Source of the DNA: Datura wrightii | Lineage: Eukaryota > Streptophyta > Magnoliopsida > Solanales > Solanaceae | Assembly: GCA_035772735.1 (NCBI GenBank) | Contig: JASDFA010000006.1 | Location: 26,825,501 to 26,889,500, forward strand | DNA: 64,000 nt | Direction: 5' to 3' | Shown: positions 22,601 through 34,115 of the stretch, in pieces | Layout: each line of letters starts with the position of its first letter | Numbering within the stretch: the stretch's first letter is position 1 | Made by a program: the position numbers and the translations under genes | The notes under the pieces: generated by a model | Seen by the model: the letters and a program-made list of their open reading frames with translations, nothing else | What the model was told of the DNA's origin: nothing | Databases searched by the model: none

Positions 22601-24170
22601 TAGGCATTGAACTGCTGCCCGACCATTCTAACATTGGTTCATTCGGAAACTGAAACTTGAAAACTCTAGTTCTGTAATCAACTGAGGCATAGTAGGAGTG
22701 CAACCAATCCATGCCGAGAATAAGGTCGTAGTCGACCATGTGTAGCTCTACGAGATTAGCTAGAATTACTTTATTCAGGATTGAGACTGGGCAGTTCCTA
22801 TACACTCGGCTGGCTCTAGCTGACTCGCCAACTAGGTGGAGACTGAGAAGGGTTCTAATAAGACCTCTGGACTGATGTTGAACTGGACTGCTATATATGG
22901 AGTCACAAACGAAAGACTAGGTCCTGGATCTAAGAGGGCATATATGTCTAGATGGAAGAGACATAACATACCAGTAACTACGTTAGGGGAGCTCTCCTGA
23001 TCCTAACGGGAAGACAGAGCATAAAAATAGTTCTGGCGCTGGCCGCCATCTGTACCTGATGAGTTGGCCTGCTGAGCTAGTCGACCTGCTGGAGTTGCTG
23101 AGGTAGTGGATTGTGATCTTCCCCGTCCTGCTGACGGACATTCTTTAATTTGATGCTCGAGCTTTCCACAACCGAAATAGCCCTCCCTACCCTATAGACA
23201 CTCTCCAAGATGATTCTTGCCACACTTGGGGCAAATTGGATACCTGTTCCCTGCACTGTGAGCCTGAGACTGAGTGCCAGATGACCACCCCTTTGATCCT
23301 GGCGGGACCAAAAGGTTGGGCACTAGCTGAACTAGGTGCTAGGGCTCTTTGCTGTTGTTGCTGCAAGTGGTTACCACCGCTAGACCTCTGATGGCCAAAA
23401 TCTGAATGGCCAGTTCTTGACTGCTTATTCTTTCTCTTCATATCCTTTAGCTTTTCAGCCTCAATTTGTTGGGCATAAGCAATCAGTCTAGAAAGGTCCA
23501 TGTCCTTGATCAGCATCGTCGTCCTGCACTCCTTGAGGACCAGATTAGATACCCCATTGACGAACTTCAGCATGTGAGCTCTTGGCTCGGCTACCATCTC
23601 TGGAGCATACTTTGATAGCCTGGTAAACTCCAGAGAATACTCCTCCAATGTCCTATTGCCCTATCGCAAGTTCATAAACTCTGCCATCTTGGCCTCCCTC
23701 AGCTCCCGAGGGAAAAATCTATCCTAGAAAGCTGTGTGGAACTCCTCCCACTCCACCGGTCCTACTTTCACTGGCCGCCTCTCCTTCCACTGCTCATACC
23801 AAACCTAGGCTTTCCCTTTAAGCTGGTAGGCAGCCAAGTCAGCACTCTAGAAAGAGCTGACACCCATACTACAGGTAATCTTCCTGACCTCGTCTACAAA
23901 CTCTTGGGGGTCCTCCCCACTTTAGATCCCTGAATTAATGGAGGATTCATATAGGTGAAGTCCCGCTCCCTTGCAGCTGCTGCAGACCCATTCATGTTCA
24001 CCGACACATCCTATTGATTCACCTTGTTGGTCATAGTTTGAGCCAGTAACTGAATGGCTACTTTAAACTCTGCGGTAGAAACTGAATCATCTTGAGGAGC
24101 TACCGGGGTTGGTAGGGCAAGTCTGTTGGCATTACCGGCTCTTCTTTCGTTACCGCATCTAGGAGGCATG
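19615..24170 (-). pseudogene. T1 gag-pol polyprotein: gag, protease, RT, RNase H, integrase, chromodomain
   Basis: Best kept polyprotein in the window, yet broken by stops and frameshifts. Minus-strand start at 24170 (MPPRCGNERR). Gag core 23800-23450. Zinc knuckles near 23230 (CPKCGKNHLGEC) and near 23160, where the first Cys of the second is Tyr (YFGCGKLEHQIKEC). Protease near 22930 with ALLDPG in place of the usual DTG/DSG, then DYDLILGMDWLHSYYA at 22730. RT 22362-21700 with FIDD at 21939-21928. RNase H 21600-21150 ([19 protein letters not shown]). Integrase core 20634-20317 with D, D, E spaced 40 and 35 residues apart. C-terminal domain and chromodomain 20040-19615 (LTYEEVPFQILHRQ, VLWRNQQVEGVTWE). 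Reading gaps lie near 21890, 21400, 20650 and 20320. Confidence 0.92.
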
Positions 24171-24370
24171 GTTCACTGAAATGAAATAGAGCACGAATTA
24201 GAAGGGAATTTCTGGAATTGAACTTTAACACACGATAAAGAATATGAACAAAAGGGAATTTTCCTAATAACATCTCGTAGCCTCCTCGTCATAAGAGTGG
24301 AACGCTTCACACCCATGAAAAGGACTCTACTCTATGCGGCTTTCAGACTTTCTGAGGATACTCTAAACCT

Positions 24371-24386
24371 AGGGCTCTGAAGCAAG
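24371..24386 (-). promoter_or_regulatory. Decayed tRNA-iMet-type primer binding site of T1
   Basis: Directly after the 5' LTR the minus strand reads ACTTGCTTCAGAGC, two changes from the ACTTGGTATCAGAGC kept in T2 (34101-34115). Sequence complementary to the 3' end of initiator tRNA-Met is the standard primer site of Tekay/Del elements. Confidence 0.65.
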
Positions 24387-24388
24387 TT

Positions 24389-26933
24389 TTTCACGCCCTG
24401 AGTCTACACCCTGGATGTAACACGGTACTTGAAGCCACAAGTGACCCCAAGTCAACCCCTGGTTTATCATTCACTAGCATTCTGAGTAAACCTACACAGC
24501 GGAACTTTGAAATATTATTATAAAGCACTTATGAAAGACAAGTCAGAAAACATAAAGTTCAAAACATTTGAATAGTACTGATAAATTTGAAAGAAAATCA
24601 TGTCTGTCTGAAAGCCATCTAACTGAGGAGTTACTGGGACAAGCCCCCAGTTAACTCTAAGTTTAACTGAAACTAATAAATGACTAAGAGAAAGAAATAA
24701 TGCCCTCGGATGATGAGGACTCACACTTCACTGCTGAGGTGGAGAATCAAAACTGTGGCAGTCAGCGGTGCTGAGTCTGAGAACCTACAACTATATCATG
24801 AAACGATACAGCATAAAAGTATGCGTCAGTACTTTGAATGTACTGAATATATGAGAGGAATATACTGATAGATGTAGGTGACTGAACTAGAAAGACATGC
24901 AATGACCAACTAATTATCTGAACTAAAATAATCTGAAGTAACTGAGATGGTCAAAATCTGGTGGTAAAACACATGCCCTAAATCTGAAAGTTCTAAGTCT
25001 AAGATACTGTACTAAACTGAGTTAAACTAATAGGTCTTAAACTGAACTGAGATTCTTATTCTAAAACTGAATTGGACTGACTAGTGGGAGAGTCTATAAC
25101 CGACATATAACCACGTGAGCTAAACGTGGAATCCGATATATACACCCCACCGGTAGGACCCAATATACCTTGCCAGGGTATAAAGGCATGACTGGGTGAT
25201 CACAAAAGTCAGGGTCCAATTAGTCCAATAATCTATAATTGTAACCTACGCTGGCAACGTAGTTCTGGAAACCTGGATGCGCTGGAACCCTGTTCCGCTC
25301 GGTGCTAAGTCCTACTCACACTGGAAACCTATACTGAACTACTAGGATGATAGATCAAAACTGGAGTCCAAGACTAGTTAGGGACATATAATTGAGAGTA
25401 CCCTGAGAATCTTATCAGACCAGATTCTGAAACTGGGTTCTAGACTGGTCAGAGCTGCTTATCTAGAAATGTCGTAACCCTCTAAAAACAAACTAAAATC
25501 TAAACTGGGGTCTTGGGCTGGTCAAAGCTGTATAACTAAAATTTCATGACCACCTAATTGACTAAATAACTGTAATCTGAGTATGAGTCTGATAACTGAG
25601 AGGCACCACTTACACCGCGAGAAAAGACTATAGTCAAACTGATCAGCTGACATTATTCTGATCAACCCGGAGGTTGCTAAAAATCTGACTGAGGCTAGAG
25701 TGACATTCCTGAGTGATATTGAGAAAATAAATTCTTTTAATAAGACTGGCTAATTAAACCTTTAACTGAGTTTCTGATACATACAATTACTATAGGAATT
25801 TCCTAACTTTGAAGGATTAAAGTACGATTCAATAATTTAGTAAATATACAGGATTCTAGTTTCTGCTCCAAAGTTAGGCTAAAATTCTACTTCACTAGAA
25901 TAGGCATCATTTTAGTCACAAATTGGTGGAAATTAGCTACAATAAACATAAATTAGGATTTCCACATGAATTATTCAAGTATGACAACAATATCTTCACT
26001 TTCAAAGAACTCAGGGCTAGAACTAATAGAGAACAGGGAAAGAGTTTTAGGAGACACAAGGGGCGAAAATTCTCCTTGTCAAAATCCCACATACCTGTAG
26101 AACAAACTCTGGTAAAAATATTTGAGAAAAACTTAGAGGATTGTCATTTGCCCTAGCTTCTATTCTGTGCTTCTAGACGAATTCTACGCTCTGTTCTTCA
26201 GAATGAGAGAAGGAATATGGGGAGAAACCATTGGTTACCCCTTCTAAAACTCCTAAATGAACCCCAAATGTCATATTTTAGGGGCTAGGTAGGTGGAATT
26301 TTAAAAAAATAACCCTGAGATTTAAATTTGAAATCTGGCCTATAGGAACCAATGGGCCTCACAATGGATCGTTAGTAGAAACGATGGCCCGTTGAATCTA
26401 GCTGTGGTTTCTGGGTTCAAAAACTAGGTTCACAATTTTGACCCACAATTAGGTACAACAGTCCATTAAAAGTTAAAAAGGACCGTTGATACCTACCGTT
26501 GGAACTGGTAAGAAAACAAGGCATGGGGGCAACGGGTGATAACAACGACTCGTTGGTAGAACAAACATACCGTTGTATCCCCTTGTGCTTCACACTGCTG
26601 GGTCCTTGAAGCAGACGAGGGGTGGTCACAACGGCTCATTGGAGGCTACTACGGGCCATTGTTCCCTCCCGTTGTCTCGAGGAAGGGTCCGGTAGATTTA
26701 AGAATTTGGTATTCACCGGAGATAGGATGGCCCATTGTTAGGATCAATGGGTCATCCTATGACTTGTTGTTTCCCCTATAAAAAAATTTCTACAATCCCA
26801 CGACCCGTTGCAATTGTCCGTTGGTTCCACCAACGATCTGTTGTGGGGGTCGTCTGAGATAGAAAAATTTATGGTTTCCTATAGTTTTTCATGCAACATC
26901 TAAATTTGGTATAGGAAATTTTTGGGGTGTTAA
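24389..26933 (-). repeat. 5' LTR of T1
   Basis: Partner of the split LTR at 15471-19354. Starts TTTCACGCCC and ends GGGGTGTTAA, then the TSD TATAC. The palindrome cluster is at 26345-26860, with an intact core ACGACTCGT at 26545-26553. Confidence 0.9.
26345..26860. repeat. Palindrome cluster in the T1 5' LTR
   Basis: Same words as at 18762-19290 in the partner LTR, with independent losses. For example, ACGGGCCAT at 26651-26659 against ACGGGCCGT at 19075-19083, and ACGGCTCAT at 26631-26639 against ATGGCTCGT at 19055-19063. Confidence 0.85.
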
Positions 26934-26938
26934 TATAC

Positions 26939-27422
26939 TCCGCCTTGGGTGATTCTTTAAGGTGAGAGAGAGACCCTACTCATAAATCTCTTGGGCACCG
27001 GGCACTCTCCACCTAATAGTATGGTTCTCCCAAGGTGGAGTTTGGTCACCTTCCTCCTCAGCAGCTTCTTCCTCAGACCTGGATGTATCATTACCATCTC
27101 TGGACTGAGCCTCCTCAGACCCTTCTTCCATATTAGAGCCACTCCCGAACTCTTGGCTCTTATTACCTACTCCCTCTTCAGACTGGGGAGCAGCTACTGG
27201 AACAGCGAAAGTTGCTTCGGCATGACCCTTGGCTTATGCCGTAGTGGTCTGTGGCTCGTCAGTGTCAGTTGTATCTATTTGGTATTCCTCCCTCAAACCA
27301 CTAGGGGTATTTCATGCTTGATCGGAGCCGAAGGGGTCATCTCTCAATGCCCTCCGAGTAGCTATTTCAGATCTAGCCAGCTTGTCTTAGGCCTTCTTCT
27401 GTGATATCCTTCTGAATGTCAT
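26939..27422 (-). pseudogene. Athila-like ORF3, N-terminal piece (element A)
   Basis: Minus-strand ATG at 27422 (MTFRRISQKK). It gives an acidic, Ser/Glu/Thr-rich N-terminal region (KSQEFGSGSNMEEGSEEAQS) and then a block IRWRVPGAQEIY that matches RRWCVYCMRAIY in the copy of element C. T1 entered right after it, and the frame resumes at 15465. Stops are present (for example near 27395 and 27310). An Athila-like element normally codes a spliced third ORF here; the protein's role is unknown. Confidence 0.72.
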
Positions 27423-27426
27423 TGTA

Positions 27427-27448
27427 CCTGTGGAGAAAAAGGTTAGTA
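27427..27448 (-). promoter_or_regulatory. Splice-acceptor-like site before ORF3 of element A
   Basis: On the minus strand: TACTAAC (27448-27442), a pyrimidine run CTTTTTCTCC, ACAG (AG at 27429-27428), then GTACA directly before the ATG at 27422. The same order of parts is seen before ORF3 of element C (49431-49407). Confidence 0.6.
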
Positions 27449-27449
27449 T

Positions 27450-29050
27450 GTATGATCTGAGAAAAAGAAAGAAAGAAAAATATCCTCTAAAGTTTTCCAC
27501 GAGTCTACAGTACAGGGTGTACCTTGGTGCTACATTTCGTACTATGACTCACAGTACATATAGCATTGTCACGACTCCTAGGTACGACTCATACTTAGAT
27601 GGTACTGTTCATATTAAGGGTCTTAATGAGGTATTTCCTTAAATTTTGTTCCTCTGTATTTTTCTATGACTCATGTTATAGATCGTAATTAAATTTCACG
27701 AGTCTTATGAAGGATCATCCTGTTACTTTTGAACTTTGACCCTTCATATTCATGATATGATCACCAGGTATGATTTGTAGTAGGATATCACGGATCGTAC
27801 TACATCCCTATACTAATACTTAAACTTTCAGTGACCTAGGGCAGTCCCAATGAGTTATCGTACAAGTTGTTATATGAAACCACAAGGCATAGAAGGACTC
27901 GTGAAGCCTGTCCTCACCTTATTTTGGATCAGTTGTTCAGAGAAACAAGTTCTTAGATGGGTACTCAGAATTCCCCATCCTAGGTATGCAATTTCCATTC
28001 TTTTCATCTACCCAGTTAAACCTCAACATGCTTCACAACCCATAAATCATCATTAACCATCAAATTTATTGTTCAAGCACTTTTAATTCCTACCCATTCA
28101 GTACACAACATAACTACCTTCTGATCATTTTCCGAATCCTCATTTTCCTGAGTTTTGAGGAATCACGGTGTAGTTTGATTAGTTGCATAGCAAAAATTTT
28201 AAATTTAGCACATTTTCTTACTTTATTTGGTCAAGTTCTTTCTCGACTCTAGCTTGCTTAAATTTTGAGTTATGAAATTGAAGTGCTCATTCAGATTAAT
28301 TACACAATTTGAGCTTCAACAATCTTTAGCTCGAGTTACGGGTGTGAGAAATGTGGGTGAGAATCATGGATTCAAGTTATGTTTGCGTGGGAGTTAAAGT
28401 CCAAAAAAATTTTATTTAAATAGATTAGGGAAAATTTTTAGAGATCCAGGTCGAGTCGAGTCAATTTCATTACTTTCGCCCATCATGACTCGTACTACGA
28501 GTCTCAGGTTTGACCTACAACTCATCCCTTGGACTTGTATCAAAAGAATTTAGGGACTTACCTAGGGACCTATTAGTGCATGGTATGACTCGTACCAGAA
28601 AGGTACGATCCGTACATTTCCTCATAAGCCAATATCTCTGCAATTCCACACTTAGCATAGTTCATCCTTACAGTGAGTACTACGACTCATACAATAGAGA
28701 TACGAGTACTAATGACAAATCGTAACATGAACACCTGCTTATGCTTTTCACCTTGATTGGAACTATGGCCCGTATAATGCTCTTACGAGTCGTACTGAGG
28801 CTCGTAGTATAGGTCTAGTCTGCAATTTTTCTCTCACCATATTTTGTTTCACCTGCACACTAAACACACAAAAGTTGAGTTACTTGGGTTACCTCCCAAA
28901 AAATGATTGATTTTAATGTCGCGGCACGACGTAGGTGGTTTGGTTACTCAGACTTCACCAAACCACCTCATGGGTTTACCTCCCAAGAAGGGCTTGATTT
29001 AACATCCCGGCATGATGTGAGTCTCTTCATTACTCAGAATTCATCAAGAA
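27450..29050 (-). other. Spacer between pol and ORF3 in element A, with palindrome words
   Basis: Starts at the right with two tandem copies of the block found after the pol stop of Athila-like elements (about 28875-28960 and 28965-29045, each with a 'cctcccaa..gcttgatttaac' core). The rest is non-coding with ACG-N3-CGT words, such as TACGAGTCGTAC at about 28784-28795 (core 28785-28793) and the pair near 28590-28615. The small frames here (27430-27642, 28510-28725) simply read these words as Tyr-Asp-Ser/Arg-rich peptides and are not genes. Confidence 0.65.
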
Positions 29051-29059
29051 ACTAAGAAT

Positions 29060-31347
29060 CATCCTCAATTGCTGAGACAACCCTAAACTCATTGGGCTGC
29101 TTCATTAACCAGCAGAAATCAATAGTGACCTCCTCTTTATTCAGCTTGCATTTTAGTTGTCCAACCTAAACATCCGCCAAAGCTCTCCCAGTGTCAAGGA
29201 ATAGTAACCTCAATATGATGGTACCTCAAAATCAACCTTGCAATCTATGATCATGAAGTCCGCTGGGGAGATGAAACGATCCACCTTAACTAGCACACCA
29301 AATTGGATCTCTGCTTGCTTTTTGACTGTACGATCTACCATCAATAGTTGCATAAAGTTGGTGTGGGGGCTCCCAAGCTCAACTGTTTGAACATATCCAA
29401 AGGCATCAAGTTGATGCTAGCTCCCAAGTTAGACAGTGCCTTCGCAAACTCAAAATCACCAATCATTCACGAAATGGTGAAGGAACCTAGATCCTCCTTC
29501 TTTTGAACAAGGACCCGTGAGGCTATGGTACAACAATGATACAAGTTACCAACTGACTGATAGCTCACTGACCTCTTCTTGGTCACAAGATCCTTCATTA
29601 ACTTGGCATATCTAGTCATCTCCTCCAATGCCTCAAGCAATGATATATTCAAAGATAACTATTTAAGCATAGAGAGAAATTTTTGGAACTTACCATCTTT
29701 CGCCTTTTTCTTCATCCTTTGAGGGATAGCCTTATAAATTTACATGGACCCTTATTTCTTACCTTTATCAGCTTCAGAATCCTTTGCACCACCTAGAGCC
29801 TCAATCAACTCATCCTCACCTGTAAGCTCATGCTCAGCAACCTCTTCTTCCTCGCTAAGCTCAATCTCCTTCCGACTTTCCATCTCAACTACAACCGGCA
29901 GAGGGGGATCAACTGTGGTCTTTCTTCTCCTAGTCATCATAGCAATATAGTGACGATCATTCTTTGGATTTTGCACTATGTTTCTAGGAAGTGTTCCCTT
30001 CTGCCTTTGGTTTAGGGAAGCTGACATTTGACCAAGCTGCTGCTCAATCTATTTGATCATTGTGGCATGCGATTCAAATTTCTGGCTCATGCTAGATATA
30101 TCTCACTGGATGTCCTTTAGCTGATCATCGGTGGATTTTACCTTCTTGAGCATATTAGCCATCATGTTCTCCAATTTTGAGGGTCCAGTATCACCCTCAC
30201 GTGCATTAGGAGGAACATACAAACCTGTACGATCATTGTGATATCCATCATTCTTTCTCCATTCTCCCTCTAGGCATGACCTTGGCTCCTATCCCTATAC
30301 CCATTCCTACTATAGTTTTCCGAATGTTGGTTTAGATCCTGATTTCCAGAACCTTGGTGCCAAGTGTCCTATCTAGACCCTTGGGCGTTGGCCCAAAAAC
30401 CCGCCACCTGGTTTTTCAAAATGTTTGCCTCCTCCTTGGAATTTGAATGCTCTTACCCCGGTTCCTGACCCTAAGCTCCCACTACATTTACATTTCTCGC
30501 ACCAGCTCCCATGATATGCTTCATGAGAAGGTCTAATGATGTCCGTATATAATCCAGATCCTGATCACGCTCCTCCTTCTTTCTGTGCTGATCCACAAAC
30601 ATACCAACAGCATACGTACCTATAGTTGCTTATTCTTCCCTATTGTGCCAGGCCCTGTTCGTCTTAGCCACTCTATCCAAAATAATGGCAGCCTACTCCC
30701 ATGTTTGACTCATCAATGCTCCTCCCGCCACAGTATTTGCTACAGCTTTTGTGCTGTTGTTTAAGAACCTGTAAAAAATTTCCAATAAATTGTCATCTAG
30801 AAATCTATGGTTCGGGCACTTGGTCAGCTTCTTCTTAAATCTCAACCATGTCTCATGTAGTGCCTCAATATTTAACCATCAGAAATTATAGATCTCGTCT
30901 TTTAGCTGCAGCATCCTGGAGAGAGAGAAGAACCTTTCTAGAAAGGCCTGTTTAAGCTCCCTCTAGTTGGTAATGGAGTGATTGGAAAACTCCGATAACC
31001 AAAATGTATCCTCTCCAGTTAGAGAGAGTGGGAATAGTCTAAGTCGTATAGCATCTTGACCCACACGAGGTAACCCATACGCCTTACATATTCCAACAAA
31101 GTTCATCAAGTGCAGATTAGCATCATTGGCTTCATTACCACTAAACGCCCCTTTCATATTCAGCAGCTATGTCATGGTGCTAGTGATACCAAACTTTGCC
31201 CCAACAGGCAAAGTTTGTGGTACGATGGCTCCAGTTGACCCGGCTTCATCAACATTCAAATCATCATCATCATAGAACTGAGTAGCATATTTGGCCTCTA
31301 TTGCCCCTTTCATGTCTGCCAGCATTCACAACCTCATCACAAGCATC
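29060..31347 (-). pseudogene. Athila-like gag and protease (element A)
   Basis: Minus strand. The gag N-terminal half is at 31347-30960: an acidic run of Asp near 31270, then NLHLMNFVGICKAYGL and IRLRLFPLSLTGED, the usual gag core. It continues at 30950-30600 (LKQAFLERFFSLSRM). The C-terminal part at 30027-29752 contains LSASLNQRQKGTLP and VQNPKND. A further block at 29652-29467 (LEALEEMTRYAKLMKDLVTKK) leads into the protease, near 29440-29370, where LGASINLMPLDMFKQL is readable; the expected catalytic Asp just before it cannot be assigned with certainty. Many stops. The first ~12 codons lie at 41574-41538, beyond T2. RT, RNase H and integrase are missing: the protease end joins the post-pol block at about 29045. 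Confidence 0.85.
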
Positions 31348-31352
31348 CTCGG

Positions 31353-34099
31353 TGTTATACCCCGTAGAATTCCCGGCACCTAGACGACCTATTCGCACGT
31401 TGGTTAAGTATATTTGAAGGCCATACGTACTGTGAAAGGCCCGGGAAAAAGATCGGATGAGAAACCCGTCGAACCATCGCGGGAGGAGCCGAGGCAGAGC
31501 CCCTCCGTGATGGCAGCGTGTCACGGAGGTGAGGCCTCCGCGATGGCTCCGTGACACGTTGCCCAGGTTCAGGCCCAAGTATATAAGCCCCACTTCGGTT
31601 TAAATTCATTTTAAATCAAAGGAAATTCCAGAAAACAGAGGGCAAACGTAGAGAGAAAGGAGAAACGAAGAAATTATATAATTTTCGTCCGATTACGCTG
31701 CTAAACGCTGCCCAAACTCAAATTAATCCCAGATATCGAGGTAATTAGCAGTAGAGAGCATTCCTACGGATTCAGTTTCGTAAAATACGGCCGACGGATC
31801 GTCGAGCCACCGAGCTAAGGTAAGTGGAATTGCTCTAAATTAGTGTCTACGTGTTCCTAGCTGTGAAGTGAATATTTCTCCCTTCTGGACCGCTGAAAAA
31901 TAGTGAGTTTTCGACCGTCTTTCGATAAGCCTAAGTTTAGGCTATAAACTATATCGAAAGTGACGTTGCTCCTTACAATAAAGCTGTATTTAATATTAAT
32001 TGACATATTTATGAATGCAGTTGGGAGAAAATAGTTGAAGTACCGGCCGAGCCTCATCCGACAGACGGATAGTTCAAGGATAAGGTATGTAAAGTTAGTT
32101 TCCTCGGCAAGTTAAGAAATATTGATACAGTACAGTAATTTAAAGGCCAATAGATTGTCCAGAAGTCATGTGTTACGTTTGTTACGACTGTTGGTACGAT
32201 ATTGAAAGTATCGAGTTACAACTTGCGTGAAATTTGCTAGTATGATAGAGATTCTAATATAAGCATTAGAAACTGCACAGTATGCTCAGTATGCGATGTT
32301 ACACAAGATGTTAGTATATCATTGTGCTCAATCGAAACTCAGTAGAGCAAGTAGTACCTGTAAGACAGCTTAGAAATAGAATGATAAGTTGAAACGATGT
32401 TAGAAAGCATGTTAGGAATAGTAAATCATGTTACTATAGAAAATCAGTATACAGCATAGTTTCAGCAGAAGGACTATATCATGTTCAGCATTAGCCTTAG
32501 TACCGTCTGGCAGAAGACCATATTCGTACATACATATATATTATTTCCAGCCTCAGCATGTATTAAGTATGTACATATTTCTATCACTAGTCCAGCATAT
32601 AGTGTATACAGAAACTGAGTAAACAGCAGAATTTTCAGCAGGAACATTATTTTATATAGCGTTTACCCCAGTACAGCCTGGCAGGAGACTATATTCATAT
32701 TTACACATCTTTACCTGCCTCAGCACGTATTAAATACGTACAGATTACTGTCATTAGTTCAGCAGGTAATATATGTGATACTTTCCCCCTATTAGCCTCA
32801 GCATGTGAGATACGCAGACAGCATTACTAGTTGAGACCGTCGTATTGTTTGGGGTTGGATTACCCAGTATCCCTGACCGCCCCAGGGTTAATAGCTGTAT
32901 CGACTCATCTGCCAGAGGACGAGGATATGTCACTCTACGGAGTGGTATGCCGTCTAGCAAGGGGACGAAGATGGGATGCCAGTTTCCCCATATTGTGCCT
33001 TGGTCGGCCCTTATACACCCCCGTCGAGCGGGTATGCCCGGGGTGTTGATTCAGGAGTCCTTCGGACTCAGGTACAATTATAGTCAGGGGCTCAGTGAGC
33101 CCAAGTGCATACCCAGGGGACCCGCAGGATGCTTACAGCCATTATAAGAGATGGGATGACCGGGGTAGGGGTGTAGATTCTGTGCTGATTGTACCTTCCA
33201 GCTTATGGGGGCCGGGTAAGGTTTGTGTATGCTATGTATGTTATGATATGTTATACTATGTTACAGTAGATACGAGTAGATCGACAATAAAATGATCAAT
33301 CCTCAAGTATGACTCCTACTCCTTCCAGTATGATTAAGAGAAGGTATAACTTACATTATCAGACAGTTAAGCTATTCCTTCTGCTTCAGTTTCATCAGTT
33401 ATATTATTGTTTTCAGATGTTTCTTTCAGTTATTGCTTTACATACTCAGTACCAGCGGTACTGACGCCCGGTGGGGTGCTGCATTACTTACCTGCAGGTA
33501 CTCATAGACGAGCAGGCAATACAACGTGATTCCTGTCAGCGATCGAGTATTCAGCTCCTGTCATCCGGAGACTGAATATCAGAGGTGTATTTCAGTTCTT
33601 TTTTTTGTTATATAGTACGGGTAGGTCGGGGCCCTGTCCTGATCATTCTATTGCTATTCCTAGAGGCTTGCAGTCTGTATATTTCCCTGTGGTCAGTTGA
33701 GCCGGTCGTGTGAGGCCGTGCAGTTGTTAGCTGTTAGTACTCTTGCTTCTTTTATGTTGGCCGTGTGGGGCCATAAGTTTGACAGTAGTGGTGACCTTGC
33801 CGGTCACGTAGCCTTCTAGTATTTTATTGCTGAATGCAGATAACTAGACAGCATGGTGGCCTTGTCGGCCCGCATAGGCTTCCCTATAGTGCTTGTTCTG
33901 GTCAGCTGTTATCACAGGTACAGGAGGTTATAGGCCAATGGGTCGGGGCTGTGTTTACAGCCGTTATATAGCCCTTTGTTTCCAGAAATGTGAATTAGAG
34001 CCAGTCAGGTACCAGATGTGCCTAGGCTTAGCAGTCCAGTAGTTCAGGTCCTAGTAGGGCACCAGGTGCCAGTCATACCCCCCAAGGCGGGGCGTGACA
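31353..34099 (+). repeat. 5' LTR of T2
   Basis: TG...CA ends. TATA box TATATAAG at 31580-31587. Directly upstream of it is the GC-rich palindromic block (31465-31562), and ~100 bp downstream the transcript body begins. By eye it differs from the 3' LTR by a few percent, most densely in the CpG-rich first 450 bp, which fits deamination of methylated C. Confidence 0.95.
31465..31562. repeat. GC-rich palindrome block in U3 of T2 (5' LTR)
   Basis: Words GCGTGTCACGGAGG (about 31516) and CTCCGTGACACGTTG (about 31547) face each other around GGCCTCCGCGATGG. CCATCGCGGG sits at the left end. It lies immediately upstream of the TATA box. The same block is at 38903-38998 and inverted at 8862-8962. Confidence 0.8.
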
Positions 34100-34103
34100 A
34101 ACT

Positions 34104-34115
34104 TGGTATCAGAGC
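34104..34115 (+). promoter_or_regulatory. Primer binding site of T2 (tRNA-iMet type)
   Basis: TGGTATCAGAGC, four bases after the LTR end, is complementary to the 3' end of plant initiator tRNA-Met. It is unchanged. Confidence 0.9.

Larger units (their letters stand above)
15471..26933 (-). mobile_element. Element T1: Tekay/Del-type chromovirus with LTRs and TSD
   Basis: LTRs at 15471-19354 (2533 bp once its own insertion is removed) and 24389-26933 (2545 bp). Five-base duplications TATAC at 15466-15470 and 26934-26938. Inside, on the minus strand: PBS, gag, protease, RT, RNase H, integrase, chromodomain, PPT, in the order expected for a chromovirus. It sits in ORF3 of element A. LTR divergence by eye is clearly greater than in T2, so T1 looks older. 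Confidence 0.93.

Noticed and set aside
26991..27404. 137-codon plus-strand hydrophobic frame
   Set aside because: Antisense of the acidic N-terminus of ORF3 in element A.
27430..28725. Tyr/Asp/Ser/Arg-rich small proteins
   Set aside because: They are literal translations of the repeated ACGACTCGT words in a spacer.
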